Shown in pieces: positions 1 through 8,303 of a stretch of 23,997 nt of DNA. This stretch comes from Pedobacter sp. (GTDB taxonomy: Bacteria; Bacteroidota; Bacteroidia; Sphingobacteriales; Sphingobacteriaceae). The number at the start of each line of letters is the position of its first letter. The stretch's first letter is position 1. A program made the translations under genes and the position numbers. The notes under the pieces were generated by a model that saw nothing but the letters and a program-made list of their open reading frames with translations, made no database searches and was not told the DNA's origin. Location: positions 1-23,997 of the forward strand of contig JAQBOT010000275.1 in NCBI GenBank assembly GCA_028287885.1, in the 5' to 3' direction.

Positions 1-1
1 C

Positions 2-2389
2 TTAAGCATCTCCAGTGGTATCTCTGCAGAACTGATCCGCAGAAGTCCGGATAAAAATACTTCTGAAGTATTAAAGCGTGTAAGTGGCGCAAGTGTCCAG
101 GATAACAAATTTATTATTGTTAGGGGTTTGTCTGACAGGTATAATTCAGCAATGCTAAACAATGCAGTACTGCCGAACACGGAAGTAGATAAGAAAGCCT
201 TTTCTTTTGATATTCTTCCATCAAATCTGATCGATAATATCGTTGTTAATAAAACAGCCTCTCCGGATATCCCGGGAGACTTTTCAGGTGGTGTAGTACA
301 GGTTACAACGAAGGATTTTCCGGACAGCAAGTTCCTTAACTTTTCTTTAGGTACTGCATACAACACCCAGTCGGCCTTTAAGGATTTCTTAAGAAGTCCG
401 ACAGGAGGCAAAGAAATGCTAGGTGTCTACAGTAAGGACCGCGACATTCCTGCAGGATTTCCTTCCCGCGCAAATTATTTAAATCTGCCGTTGGCTGAGC
501 GTGTCGCATTGTCGAGGCAGTTTGCTAACAATTGGGGTTACAACAGTGTAAGATCTGTGTTGGGTCCAATCTTTCAGGCAAACTATGGAACGAGCAAAAG
601 GTTTAAAGATGACAGTCAGTTTGGAGCTGTATTGTCACTTTCTTACCGATACGATGAACGACTAAGAAAGAGCGATCAAAAGGCCTATACTGGAGATGCA
701 TTAGGCGATCAGTTTAGTGATCAGGTTTTTAACTACAATACCAATGTGGGTGGACTCGCTAACTTTGCCTACTCCTGGGGAAACAATAAGATCGCATTAA
801 AAAATATATACAACAGGGTACTTGAAAATCAGTTCACCTCTAGAATCGGCATTGATGATTCGCAAACCAGGTTCTTAAGAACTGCAGATTATATGTTGCA
901 ACGCTCATTGATCTCGAACCAGCTTAGTGGTAGCCACTTGCTATCTGAAGAAAGCAAGATCAAGTTGAATTGGAACCTGAACTTTGCAAATACAGACCGT
1001 AAAGAGCCCGGCTTCAAAAGAATGGAATACCAAGAGGAGAATGGACAGCCAGGGTATACCCGCGCCAGTATACCATCCTCCGGACAAGCAGATCCGCGTC
1101 TTGCAGGAAACTTCTCGTCAAAACTTTATGAAAATCTATACGGTGGCTCATTTGACCTAATAGTTCCGGTGAAGTGGTTTAAGGATAGCAACAAGATCAA
1201 GCTCGGTTATTTTTCTCAGTACAGGAAACGTGACTTTGTGGCAAGGGTAATCGGATTTACACGTAATGGCGACTTTGACAATACGCTGCTAACAATACCA
1301 CAAATGCAAATCTTCGCTGCACAAAACATTAGGGAAAATGGATATGTGCTCAATGAAATTACGAACGGCGCAGATCAATATGACGCAAACTCCTTTCTGA
1401 ATGCAGGTTATCTGATGTTTGACGGATATTTAACGGAAAAATTGCGCCTAGGAATAGGAGCGCGACTAGAGTCTTACAACCAGAAATTGAACAGTGCAGA
1501 TAATACATTTACACCCCTCCGCGTAGACACAACTTATACGAACGTGTTACCATCAGCAAACCTGATCTATAATCTTACAGAGAAGGCAAGCTTAAGGATT
1601 TCAGCTTCACAGACGGTAGGCCGTCCTGAGTTCCGAGAAATTGCTCCATTCAGTTTCTACGATTTCAATAAAAACGTATCTGTTGTAGGAAATCCAAACC
1701 TTAAACAATCCAAAACTTCGAACTTTGATCTTGGATATGCAGTTTATCCTTCATCAGGGCAGGTGTTCTCCGTTTCTACTTTCTACAAACACTTTGAGCT
1801 GCCCATTGAACAAAGTTTGCAACTTGGAACTTCAGGTCGAACCTTTGGTTATGTTAATTCTAGTTCAGCAACGCTTTACGGGGTTGAAATGGAATTCCGC
1901 AGATCCTTACAGTTTATAGCAAACCAGTTCAGCAATTTCACATTTAGCACGAACGCCTCTTATATGAAATCTGAAGTTAAGGTTCCGGTTTCAATCAATA
2001 AAACAGGTAAACGTCCCCTACAAGGTCAATCTCCTTATTTGATCAATGCAGGTTTGCAGTACAATTCAAAGCAAGAAAATGCAACTGGATTGAGTATTCT
2101 ATATAACCGAATCGGAAAAAGGATCTGGGCGGTCGGGAACGTTCAAGACCCGGATATTTATGAGAACTCCAGGAATGTATTGGATCTGCAAGTATCGCAG
2201 AAGTTTGCCAAAGGTAAGGCAGAGTTCAAAGTAAACTATGGTGATATCCTAAACAACAAAGCCATCTTCTATCAAAAGCCGAGAGGCACGGATCCGAATG
2301 CCGGTTACAACCCGAAAACAGACAACGTGAACATCTCCGATCAGTTTGGCTCTACGATCACACTAGGTCTTTCTTACAAAATCAAGTAA
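2..2389 (+). CDS. TonB-dependent outer-membrane receptor, 5'-truncated
   Basis: This gene runs in from before the window: the frame is open from base 2, so the TTG at 128 is an internal codon and not the start. The first ~100 visible residues are a plug domain (SAELIRRSPDKNTSEVLKRV, IIVRGLSDRYN, then FSFDILPSNLIDNIVV and the end of the plug, GDFSGGVVQVTTKDF). The rest looks like a 22-strand barrel with alternating aromatic strands and a late YGVEMEFRRS strand. Such receptors import scarce large ligands across the outer membrane using TonB-ExbBD energy. The substrate cannot be read from the sequence. No SusD gene follows; the neighbour is a beta-helix lipoprotein, so this is not a classic SusCD pair. 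The protein ends in YKIK, not the common terminal aromatic residue. The missing N-terminus probably holds a signal peptide and a carboxypeptidase-regulatory-like domain (family knowledge). Confidence 0.93.
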   Translation, partial: LSISSGISAELIRRSPDKNTSEVLKRVSGASVQDNKFIIVRGLSDRYNSAMLNNAVLPNTEVDKKAFSFDILPSNLIDNIVVNKTASPDIPGDFSGGVVQVTTKDFPDSKFLNFSLGTAYNTQSAFKDFLRSPTGGKEMLGVYSKDRDIPAGFPSRANYLNLPLAERVALSRQFANNWGYNSVRSVLGPIFQANYGTSKRFKDDSQFGAVLSLSYRYDERLRKSDQKAYTGDALGDQFSDQVFNYNTNVGGLANFAYSWGNNKIALKNIYNRVLENQFTSRIGIDDSQTRFLRTADYMLQRSLISNQLSGSHLLSEESKIKLNWNLNFANTDRKEPGFKRMEYQEENGQPGYTRASIPSSGQADPRLAGNFSSKLYENLYGGSFDLIVPVKWFKDSNKIKLGYFSQYRKRDFVARVIGFTRNGDFDNTLLTIPQMQIFAAQNIRENGYVLNEITNGADQYDANSFLNAGYLMFDGYLTEKLRLGIGARLESYNQKLNSADNTFTPLRVDTTYTNVLPSANLIYNLTEKASLRISASQTVGRPEFREIAPFSFYDFNKNVSVVGNPNLKQSKTSNFDLGYAVYPSSGQVFSVSTFYKHFELPIEQSLQLGTSGRTFGYVNSSSATLYGVEMEFRRSLQFIANQFSNFTFSTNASYMKSEVKVPVSINKTGKRPLQGQSPYLINAGLQYNSKQENATGLSILYNRIGKRIWAVGNVQDPDIYENSRNVLDLQVSQKFAKGKAEFKVNYGDILNNKAIFYQKPRGTDPNAGYNPKTDNVNISDQFGSTITLGLSYKIK

Positions 2390-2391
2390 GA

Positions 2392-2457
2392 CTTGACGTT
2401 AACTTAACGTAACATTCAGGCATTGGTAATTGCAAGGTAATACTGCGGTAACATAGC
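2392..2457 (+). promoter_or_regulatory. Array of 11-bp-spaced repeats, candidate PhoB/OmpR-type site
   Basis: Counting in 11-bp steps from 2392 gives unit starts CTTGAC (2392), CTTAAC (2403), ATTCAG (2414), GGTAAT (2425), GGTAAT (2436) and GGTAAC (2447). The last three are near-identical hexamers in exact 11-bp register. Spacing of 11 bp is typical of PhoB/PhoP-class response regulators, and TTAAC resembles the Bacillus PhoP core. The array ends just before a -7-like element and occupies the place of a -33 element, as expected for an activator site. The regulator's identity is inference. Confidence 0.45.
2396..2410. repeat. 15-bp perfect odd palindrome
   Basis: ACGTTAA and TTAACGT are exact reverse complements around a single C at 2403, just after the receptor stop codon. 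The loop is too short for a good RNA hairpin, so a dimeric protein site is more plausible. It overlaps the first two units of the 11-bp array, so it may be a by-product of that array. Confidence 0.5.
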
Positions 2458-2462
2458 CCAAC

Positions 2463-2470
2463 TAGATTTG
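2463..2470 (+). promoter_or_regulatory. Putative -7 element for the lipoprotein gene
   Basis: TAGATTTG matches the Bacteroidota -7 consensus TAnnTTTG. It lies 19 nt before the ATG at 2490. No TTG sits at the expected -33 distance, which fits a promoter that depends on an activator bound to the repeats upstream. Confidence 0.5.
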
Positions 2471-2489
2471 AGTAAACAAATTATTAAAT

Positions 2490-3887
2490 ATGAAAAAGCG
2501 TTTTAACCTAAGTATGATAGCCATTTTAATGGCAGGTACAGCAATCACTAGCAGCTGTTCTAAAAGTAACGGCCCTGATGTGGTTGTTGATCCAGTAGTA
2601 GTACCACCGGTTGAGTCCAATGCTGCTCTTGCAGATTCATTCTTTGAAAAAGTAACTTATAAAGGTGCTTTTGGAACAGCAGACTGGACAGCTAGCTGGA
2701 CCAACTTCAATCCAAAACTTGCCGTTTATGGCGATGCTACGGAGACTTTAACAGGAACTATTTCTGCCAACATGACGCTTGATGCCGCAAAGGTATATCG
2801 TCTTGAAGGCTTCGTTTATATCGCTGATGGCGTAACACTAACCATCCCGGCAGGAACTGTAATCCGCGGCGATCAAGCCTCTAAAGGAACATTGGTTGTA
2901 ACTCGCGGTGGTAAATTGGTTGCAGAAGGAACCGCTGCTAAACCGATTGTCTTTACTTCGAATAAGGCCGTAGGACAAAGAGCGCCAGGCGACTGGGGCG
3001 GTGTCATCGTCCTTGGTAAATCCGTCAACAATATTCCCGGTGGTACAGGTTTGATCGAAGGAGGCTTAACAGCACCATTCGGTAATCACGGCGGCGCAGA
3101 TCCTGGAGATAATTCAGGTACCCTAAAATATGTACGTATAGAATTCCCTGGAATTGCTTTCCAACCGAACAACGAGATTAATGGTTTGACTTTGGGTTCG
3201 GTAGGTAGTGGTACCACGATTGATTACGTTCAGGTTTCCTACTCAGGTGATGATTCGTATGAATTCTTTGGCGGTACGGTGAATGCAAAACACTTGGTTT
3301 CTATTGCTAATGTAGATGACGTGTTCGACTTTGATAATGGCTTCTCAGGTAAATTACAGTTCCTAGTTGCGCAGCGTGACCCTACCTTAGCTGATCAGGC
3401 TGGACAAGCTAACGGAATTGAAGCTGATAATTCGGCAACTGATTTTGTAGCCACTCCAAGAACCCGTCCCGTAATATCAAATGTGACCATTATTGGTCCG
3501 GGAAATACCGGTGTTGACGTAAAACATGAATATGCCAATCTTTGGAGAAGAGGATCTAAAATGATTCTTGCCAACTCTGTGTTCATAGGATTCAGATATG
3601 GATTGGATATTCGTGATAAAGAAACCGGCGATGCATTAACAGATGGTAGCTCATTGATAAAAAACAACATTTATCAATCTTACACTGCAGCAAACGAAGT
3701 TGTTGCTGATGGAACTACCTTATCATTCGCTACTGCAGATCTTTTGAAAACTTACTTAAGTTCAAAAGGCAATCTAACTGTAGATGAAGCAGCAGCATCC
3801 GCACTTCTGTCAACACCTTTTAACCTAACTGCCCCTAACTTTACACTAAAGGCAGGGTCTGCAGCCACAACTGGCGCAACATTCTAA
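2490..3887 (+). CDS. Putative beta-helix outer-membrane lipoprotein
   Basis: The 465-residue protein begins with a lipoprotein signal peptide: basic MKKR, a hydrophobic core, and a lipobox-like TSSC with the lipidated cysteine at residue 23. A Val/Pro-rich linker (about 31-42) follows. The rest has repeated short strands such as VTLTIPAGTVIRGD, GTLVVTRGGKLVAEGT and KPIVFTSN, then GDWGGVIVLG, which suggest a right-handed parallel beta-helix. No catalytic motif was recognised. Proteins of this kind occur beside TonB-dependent receptors in Bacteroidota, so a role as surface partner or ligand-capture protein is an inference. A clear surface-export signal after Cys23 (acidic residues) is absent; SKSNGPD follows. 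The gene has its own promoter-like region and terminator, so it can be expressed apart from the receptor. True function unknown. Confidence 0.85.
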   Translation: MKKRFNLSMIAILMAGTAITSSCSKSNGPDVVVDPVVVPPVESNAALADSFFEKVTYKGAFGTADWTASWTNFNPKLAVYGDATETLTGTISANMTLDAAKVYRLEGFVYIADGVTLTIPAGTVIRGDQASKGTLVVTRGGKLVAEGTAAKPIVFTSNKAVGQRAPGDWGGVIVLGKSVNNIPGGTGLIEGGLTAPFGNHGGADPGDNSGTLKYVRIEFPGIAFQPNNEINGLTLGSVGSGTTIDYVQVSYSGDDSYEFFGGTVNAKHLVSIANVDDVFDFDNGFSGKLQFLVAQRDPTLADQAGQANGIEADNSATDFVATPRTRPVISNVTIIGPGNTGVDVKHEYANLWRRGSKMILANSVFIGFRYGLDIRDKETGDALTDGSSLIKNNIYQSYTAANEVVADGTTLSFATADLLKTYLSSKGNLTVDEAAASALLSTPFNLTAPNFTLKAGSAATTGATF

Positions 3888-3906
3888 CAAATACACTAAA
3901 TTTAAA

Positions 3907-3945
3907 AGAGAGGTTGCATCATAGAATAGATGAGCAACCTCTTTT
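3907..3945 (+). terminator. Rho-independent terminator after the lipoprotein gene
   Basis: AGAGGTTGC (3909-3917) pairs perfectly with GCAACCTCT (3934-3942). The stem is extended by one G-U and one A-U pair, and a short T run follows. It lies 20 bp after the stop codon. Confidence 0.85.
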
Positions 3946-4061
3946 GTATTTATGTAGATCACGGTAAACGTCATAACATCGAATCAATCAAAGTGTAGGA
4001 ATTAAAATCATGCATAAAAACACTTTAGTCGAAAAAAGACGCCTCATGTGGCCGATATAAA

Positions 4062-4069
4062 TATCTTTG
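4062..4069 (+). promoter_or_regulatory. -7 element for the hybrid histidine kinase
   Basis: TATCTTTG matches TAnnTTTG and lies 22 nt before the TTG start at 4092. No clear TTG was found at the -33 position. The short leader it implies supports the TTG start. Confidence 0.5.
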
Positions 4070-4091
4070 CGCTAAACTATTCTCCAGCCGC

Positions 4092-6476
4092 TTGAAAAAA
4101 ATACTTCTCTTCTTCATTGTACTTTTAAAACTTAACGTCGCGTGCGCACAATGGGTTTTTCATGGAAGTAAATTGCCGGAGGAAGTATCTATCCTTGATA
4201 AAAGTGAAATTGCGGATGCAGGGTTTAAAAGTTTTCAAGTAGAACAAGTTAAGGATAACAAATCAGGGCTCCATTTCCGGAAAATCAAAGGACAGTTTGG
4301 AAATTTAGGATTTACCGACCATACCTACTGGATCCGGTTTCAGATTCACAATGCTACAGCAGCGCCTTTGCAATACTACCTGGAAACTAGCGAACCGGTA
4401 ACTGATAATGTTAATTTATATACGTTTCCATCAATTGGTAAAAAGCTTGTACAAAGAAGTGGCGATAACCTTGGTTTTTATGCACGCGACCAACCTTTCA
4501 GGAGTACTATCTTTAAAATCTTATTACGTCCACATGAGAAGCTATCTTACCTCCTTGAGGTAAAGAACGATGGAGAAAAGAACTCGCTGCCATTAAGGTT
4601 GTTTAGTCCAGAGTCATTGCTGCAGCGAACTTACCAATCTCAAATGATCCTTGGTATTTTTTATGGCTTGTTGCTGGTCATCATAATCACCTACTTTTTC
4701 TTCTATCTGGCACTAAAAGAACGGTCCTTCCTTTACTACACCTGTTATGTCTTTAGCATTTTTCTATGTCAATGTGCTTTGGATGGGTTTCTGCATCAGT
4801 TTATCTTTCGTGATAACTCCTGGATAAATCTGCATGCTGTGATAATCACTGCTATTGCCGGTGCATTCTTTTTTGGAAAATACACGGAGATGATTTTAAA
4901 CATCAAGGATGAGATCAGATCGATATACAAAGCCCTTCAGCTGATGTATCTGACTTTAGGTATTGTCCTTGCAGCTGTATTGTTTATTAACGAGTCTTTG
5001 ACCTACGCATATCCTGTTATAAACCTCATCACGCTGATCGGCATGTCATTGATAGGCCTGGCTGTAGGGGTTAAATTGCTGAGGGGGCGGAAGGTGGAGA
5101 TCTTTTTTGTGCTTGGTATTTCTATTTTGTTCCTCTGCCTGTTGCTTGTAATCCTTAGAAATTTTGGCGTAAGTTTTCCAGCACCTTTCATCGATAACAT
5201 TTCCAAGATCGGCATTGGCCTTCAAATCCTTGCATTATCGCTTTCTATGGCCAAACGTATAGGAACCTTGAAGTCAAAAGCCGAGGAACTTAATATTTTG
5301 GCACTTCAACGTTCTGAAGAGATGAATGACGTTAAATCGTATTTTATGTCTACCATGAGCCATGAGCTGCGCACACCTTTGAATGCTATAGTTGGCCTGA
5401 CAAGTATTATTGATGCGGAAAGCAAGGATCCAGAGACAAAAGCAAAGTTGCAACTTATTAAAAGCGCCTCTGACAGTCTGCTGTCTTCTTTGAACGATAT
5501 CTTCGATTTTGCAAAAATTGAGAAAGGTGAGCTTAGGATAGATAAAGTAAGCTTTTCAGGGTTTGAAGTTGTTGAGAAGTTAAGAAAGCGTTTTTTTGAC
5601 CTTGCTCTTGAAAAGGGTCTTGCGTTTGAATTCGCTTCAAACATGAAATCCAATGTAAGCATAATTGGTGACCCAGCACGTTTGGAGCAAGTTCTGAACA
5701 ACCTCCTGGACAATGCGGTTAAATTTACCTCTTCGGGCGCGGTTTCATTTGACATTGAAGCGAACGTTGTTGCCGGAAATCAACTTCAGTTGCTGGTTGT
5801 TATTGGTGATACGGGTATTGGGATTCCGGAGTCGAAGCTTGCTGGTGTCTTCGACTTGTTCTCGCAAGTTGAAGCAGACAATAAGCGAAGGTTTGGTGGG
5901 TTCGGCCTAGGTTTAGGCGTGGTGAAAACATTGGTCGAGTTGCAAGATGGTACAATTAAGCTGGCAAGTAAAGTAGGCTTCGGAACGACATGTACGATCG
6001 AATTAAGATATCCTATTGATCGTGTGATACAAACTGTAATAAACAAATTTCCTTCAGAACACTACGACCTGCTCGGCCACAAGATTTTGGTTGTCGAAGA
6101 CAACAAAATGAACCAAATGGTTTTGAAGATGATGTTCAAGAAATGGGAAAACAATACCGTCATTTTTGCTGAGCATGGTGGGCAGGCAATATCAGCCCTG
6201 CAGGCGCAGCAAATTGATCTCATATTGATGGATTTGCAGATGCCTGTTATGGATGGCTACGAAGCAATTGCCGCAATAAGGTCAGGGCTAGCAGGAGAAG
6301 AGAATACTGATCTGCCAATCATCGCGCTTACGGCCGATCTTATGGATTCGAGCAAGCAGAAGGTATTTGACCTGGGCGTTAATGATTTCATGACAAAGCC
6401 AGTGGACCAGGAACTGTTGTATTCTAAAATAACTGTGTTGTTGTCTCAAACGATGCAAGAAGTTATAGAAGGTTAG
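4092..6476 (+). CDS. 7TM-DISM hybrid sensor histidine kinase with receiver domain
   Basis: This is a membrane sensor that autophosphorylates and passes phosphate to its own receiver. In order it has a signal peptide (about 1-19, ending ACAQ); a periplasmic 7TMR-DISMED2-like beta domain (about 30-165); a seven-helix 7TM-DISM segment (about 183-390); HisKA with H-box SHELRTPLN (His424); HATPase with N-box LLDNAVKF (Asn541), G1 box DTGIGIP (Asp573) and G2 box GGFGLGLG; and a C-terminal receiver with LILMDLQMPVMDGYEA (phospho-acceptor Asp714) and the later TKP lysine. No DNA-binding domain is fused, so output must go through an Hpt or another regulator. The start is TTG: no in-frame ATG lies nearby, and TTG begins a good signal peptide. 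7TM-DISM periplasmic domains are thought to bind small ligands such as carbohydrates. A functional link to the receptor/lipoprotein pair upstream is only positional. Confidence 0.93.
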   Translation: MKKILLFFIVLLKLNVACAQWVFHGSKLPEEVSILDKSEIADAGFKSFQVEQVKDNKSGLHFRKIKGQFGNLGFTDHTYWIRFQIHNATAAPLQYYLETSEPVTDNVNLYTFPSIGKKLVQRSGDNLGFYARDQPFRSTIFKILLRPHEKLSYLLEVKNDGEKNSLPLRLFSPESLLQRTYQSQMILGIFYGLLLVIIITYFFFYLALKERSFLYYTCYVFSIFLCQCALDGFLHQFIFRDNSWINLHAVIITAIAGAFFFGKYTEMILNIKDEIRSIYKALQLMYLTLGIVLAAVLFINESLTYAYPVINLITLIGMSLIGLAVGVKLLRGRKVEIFFVLGISILFLCLLLVILRNFGVSFPAPFIDNISKIGIGLQILALSLSMAKRIGTLKSKAEELNILALQRSEEMNDVKSYFMSTMSHELRTPLNAIVGLTSIIDAESKDPETKAKLQLIKSASDSLLSSLNDIFDFAKIEKGELRIDKVSFSGFEVVEKLRKRFFDLALEKGLAFEFASNMKSNVSIIGDPARLEQVLNNLLDNAVKFTSSGAVSFDIEANVVAGNQLQLLVVIGDTGIGIPESKLAGVFDLFSQVEADNKRRFGGFGLGLGVVKTLVELQDGTIKLASKVGFGTTCTIELRYPIDRVIQTVINKFPSEHYDLLGHKILVVEDNKMNQMVLKMMFKKWENNTVIFAEHGGQAISALQAQQIDLILMDLQMPVMDGYEAIAAIRSGLAGEENTDLPIIALTADLMDSSKQKVFDLGVNDFMTKPVDQELLYSKITVLLSQTMQEVIEG

Positions 6477-6477
6477 T

Positions 6478-8229
6478 TTAAAAATTCTTACCGATCTTTT
6501 CTAGCATTTCAGCCGGGATTTGCTGCATATCAACCAGGAGGAAACCATCAAGACAATCTGCGAACTTTGGATCGATGTTGAAGCAAATGATCTTAGCATT
6601 CAAGTTAAGGTATTGCCTAAGCATCACCGGGATCTTGATGTGCGAATTTTCGATGTCTGAGATCAGGCTATCCAGATCTTTCAAAGTATCACTGCTCTCT
6701 ATTAACAATTCACTTTCAACTGCAGAGAGATCCGCTTTGAACCGGTTTTTTGGTTTTATAAACTGAGCGAGCTCATAGTCGAAGTGGTTCCTGCTGATGA
6801 AATCAACCATCAAGGATTTAGAGAACTGTGAGAAGTTGTTGCTGATGCTTACAGGGCCGAACATGTAGCGGTACTGCGGATTGTCTAGCAAATATTTCAA
6901 GATCCCTTTCCATAAGAGGTATAGCGGAAGAGGTTTTTGCTGGTATTCCTTTCGAACCCAAGAACGGCCGAGCTCTATGCCCTTTCTTAGTATCGGGTAA
7001 AAAGGTTCCTTGATCTTAAACAACTCAGATAGGTAAAATCCACGGCGGCCCATGGTGTCTAAAATCTGGTCGCCCTTACCAATGCGGTAGGCACCAACAA
7101 TATTTTGGAGCTCATTATCCCAGATAAACAAGTGATGATAATAAATATCATAGTTGTCCAGGTCAATTTTCTTGTTTGTGCCCTCGCCAACTTCGCGAAA
7201 GGTGATCTCGCGTAAGCGGCCGATCTCTCTTAGTATATTGGGAATGTTGGCCGTTGGCGCAATATAAACGTCGTAATTTTTTTCTGTCCAGATCTTGAAG
7301 CTTTCGAGCTGAGCGATTTCATCAACAATAGCTTCCCTGGGGGTTTCGGATATAATCTCCTTAGGTGTTTTGTTGATCTTAAAGAGATTTATGGGATTGA
7401 ACAATTTCTTTTCTTCTTCCAGGCTGGTACCCAGTGCATAGGTTCTGGCACGAAGGAAGTCTAACAGTTTGTTGGTGTTATTTTTATAGGAAATCTCTTC
7501 AATATTAATTGGCTTACCGATACGAACTTTCATTTTTAAGCCCTGCTTGTTCAGGAATTCTGAGGGCAGCTTTGCTGTACGAAGGGTAGGATGAATGAAG
7601 CTTAGTATATTGAATAGTACACCATTATTGCCATGAAAGTAGATTGGGACAACAGGAAGTTTTGCCCGAGCAATAAGTTTACCTACAACGGGGTGCCACA
7701 AACGATCTGTAATTTCCTGTTTGTCTAGCGAGAAGGTAGATACTTCACCTGCTGGAAAAATACCAATAGGTGTTCCACTCTTTAAAAGGTCGAAAGTTGT
7801 TTTGATGCCGCTTATACTTGAAGAATGCTGAACATTCTCGAAAGGGTTGACGGCGACAAAGAATTCGCTCAAGTTTGGGATTAGCTTTAGTATAAAGTTG
7901 ACCATCACTTTGGATTCCGGGCGCACGGTACATAAAAGCTTCACGAGGGCCAAGCCTTCGACACCACCATAGGGGTGATTCGCGATGGCGATAAAAGCAC
8001 CGGTTTTCGGAATGTTCTTCAGGTCTTCCTCGTCAAAATCTATACTTACACCTATCGTTTCCAGTATTTTATCTACAAACTCCAAACCATTGAAATGTTG
8101 ATTCTGCGAGAAGACTTTGTTGATGTCATTAAGTTTCATGACCTCCATAAGTAAAGCTGCTAATCCCGGTACGCCTAACTTATCGATTTTCGTAGCCTTC
8201 GCAAATTCTTGGGTGGTAATGATTTTCAT
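6478..8229 (-). CDS. Two-domain acyltransferase, PlsC-like + GNAT-like (OlsF/GlsBA type)
   Basis: A 583-residue fusion. The N-terminal half (about 20-250) is a lysophospholipid acyltransferase domain with NHPYGGVEG (84-92, His85 catalytic) and FPAGEVS (158-164) as the acceptor-binding motif. The C-terminal half (about 315-500) resembles hemolysin/OlsB-like N-acyltransferases (LREITFREVGEG, NIVGAYRIGKGD, FYLSELFKI). This two-domain design is that of OlsF, which makes ornithine lipids by N- and then O-acylation; Bacteroides makes glycine lipids with separate GlsB and GlsA. The likely role is therefore aminolipid synthesis at the inner membrane; the amino acid head group cannot be read from sequence. 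The usual acidic residue of the HPxGGxDG motif is Glu91 here. The gene is convergent with the kinase, with one base between the stop codons, and divergent from the helix-hairpin-helix gene. Confidence 0.82.
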   Translation of the reverse strand: MKIITTQEFAKATKIDKLGVPGLAALLMEVMKLNDINKVFSQNQHFNGLEFVDKILETIGVSIDFDEEDLKNIPKTGAFIAIANHPYGGVEGLALVKLLCTVRPESKVMVNFILKLIPNLSEFFVAVNPFENVQHSSSISGIKTTFDLLKSGTPIGIFPAGEVSTFSLDKQEITDRLWHPVVGKLIARAKLPVVPIYFHGNNGVLFNILSFIHPTLRTAKLPSEFLNKQGLKMKVRIGKPINIEEISYKNNTNKLLDFLRARTYALGTSLEEEKKLFNPINLFKINKTPKEIISETPREAIVDEIAQLESFKIWTEKNYDVYIAPTANIPNILREIGRLREITFREVGEGTNKKIDLDNYDIYYHHLFIWDNELQNIVGAYRIGKGDQILDTMGRRGFYLSELFKIKEPFYPILRKGIELGRSWVRKEYQQKPLPLYLLWKGILKYLLDNPQYRYMFGPVSISNNFSQFSKSLMVDFISRNHFDYELAQFIKPKNRFKADLSAVESELLIESSDTLKDLDSLISDIENSHIKIPVMLRQYLNLNAKIICFNIDPKFADCLDGFLLVDMQQIPAEMLEKIGKNF

Positions 8230-8254
8230 GTTGTAAGTCTGTGGTAAGCAATTT

Positions 8255-8262
8255 CAAAATTA
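8255..8262 (-). promoter_or_regulatory. Putative -7 element for the acyltransferase gene
   Basis: Read on the minus strand, TAATTTTG matches TAnnTTTG and ends 25 nt before the ATG at 8229. No TTG is at the ideal -33 distance. The AT-rich 74-bp gap must also hold the promoter of the divergent gene at 8304, for which no clean match was seen. Confidence 0.4.
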
Positions 8263-8303
8263 ACATATATATTTCTAAATATCCGTTTTAGATTAGTTGC
8301 TGC

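Noticed and set aside
128..2389. TTG at 128 as the start of the receptor gene
   Set aside because: The frame stays open to base 2 and the residues before 128 are clear plug-domain sequence, so the gene is cut by the window edge.
5306..5755. 149-residue open frame on the minus strand
   Set aside because: It is antisense to the HisKA/HATPase part of the kinase gene, whose motifs are unmistakable in the plus frame.
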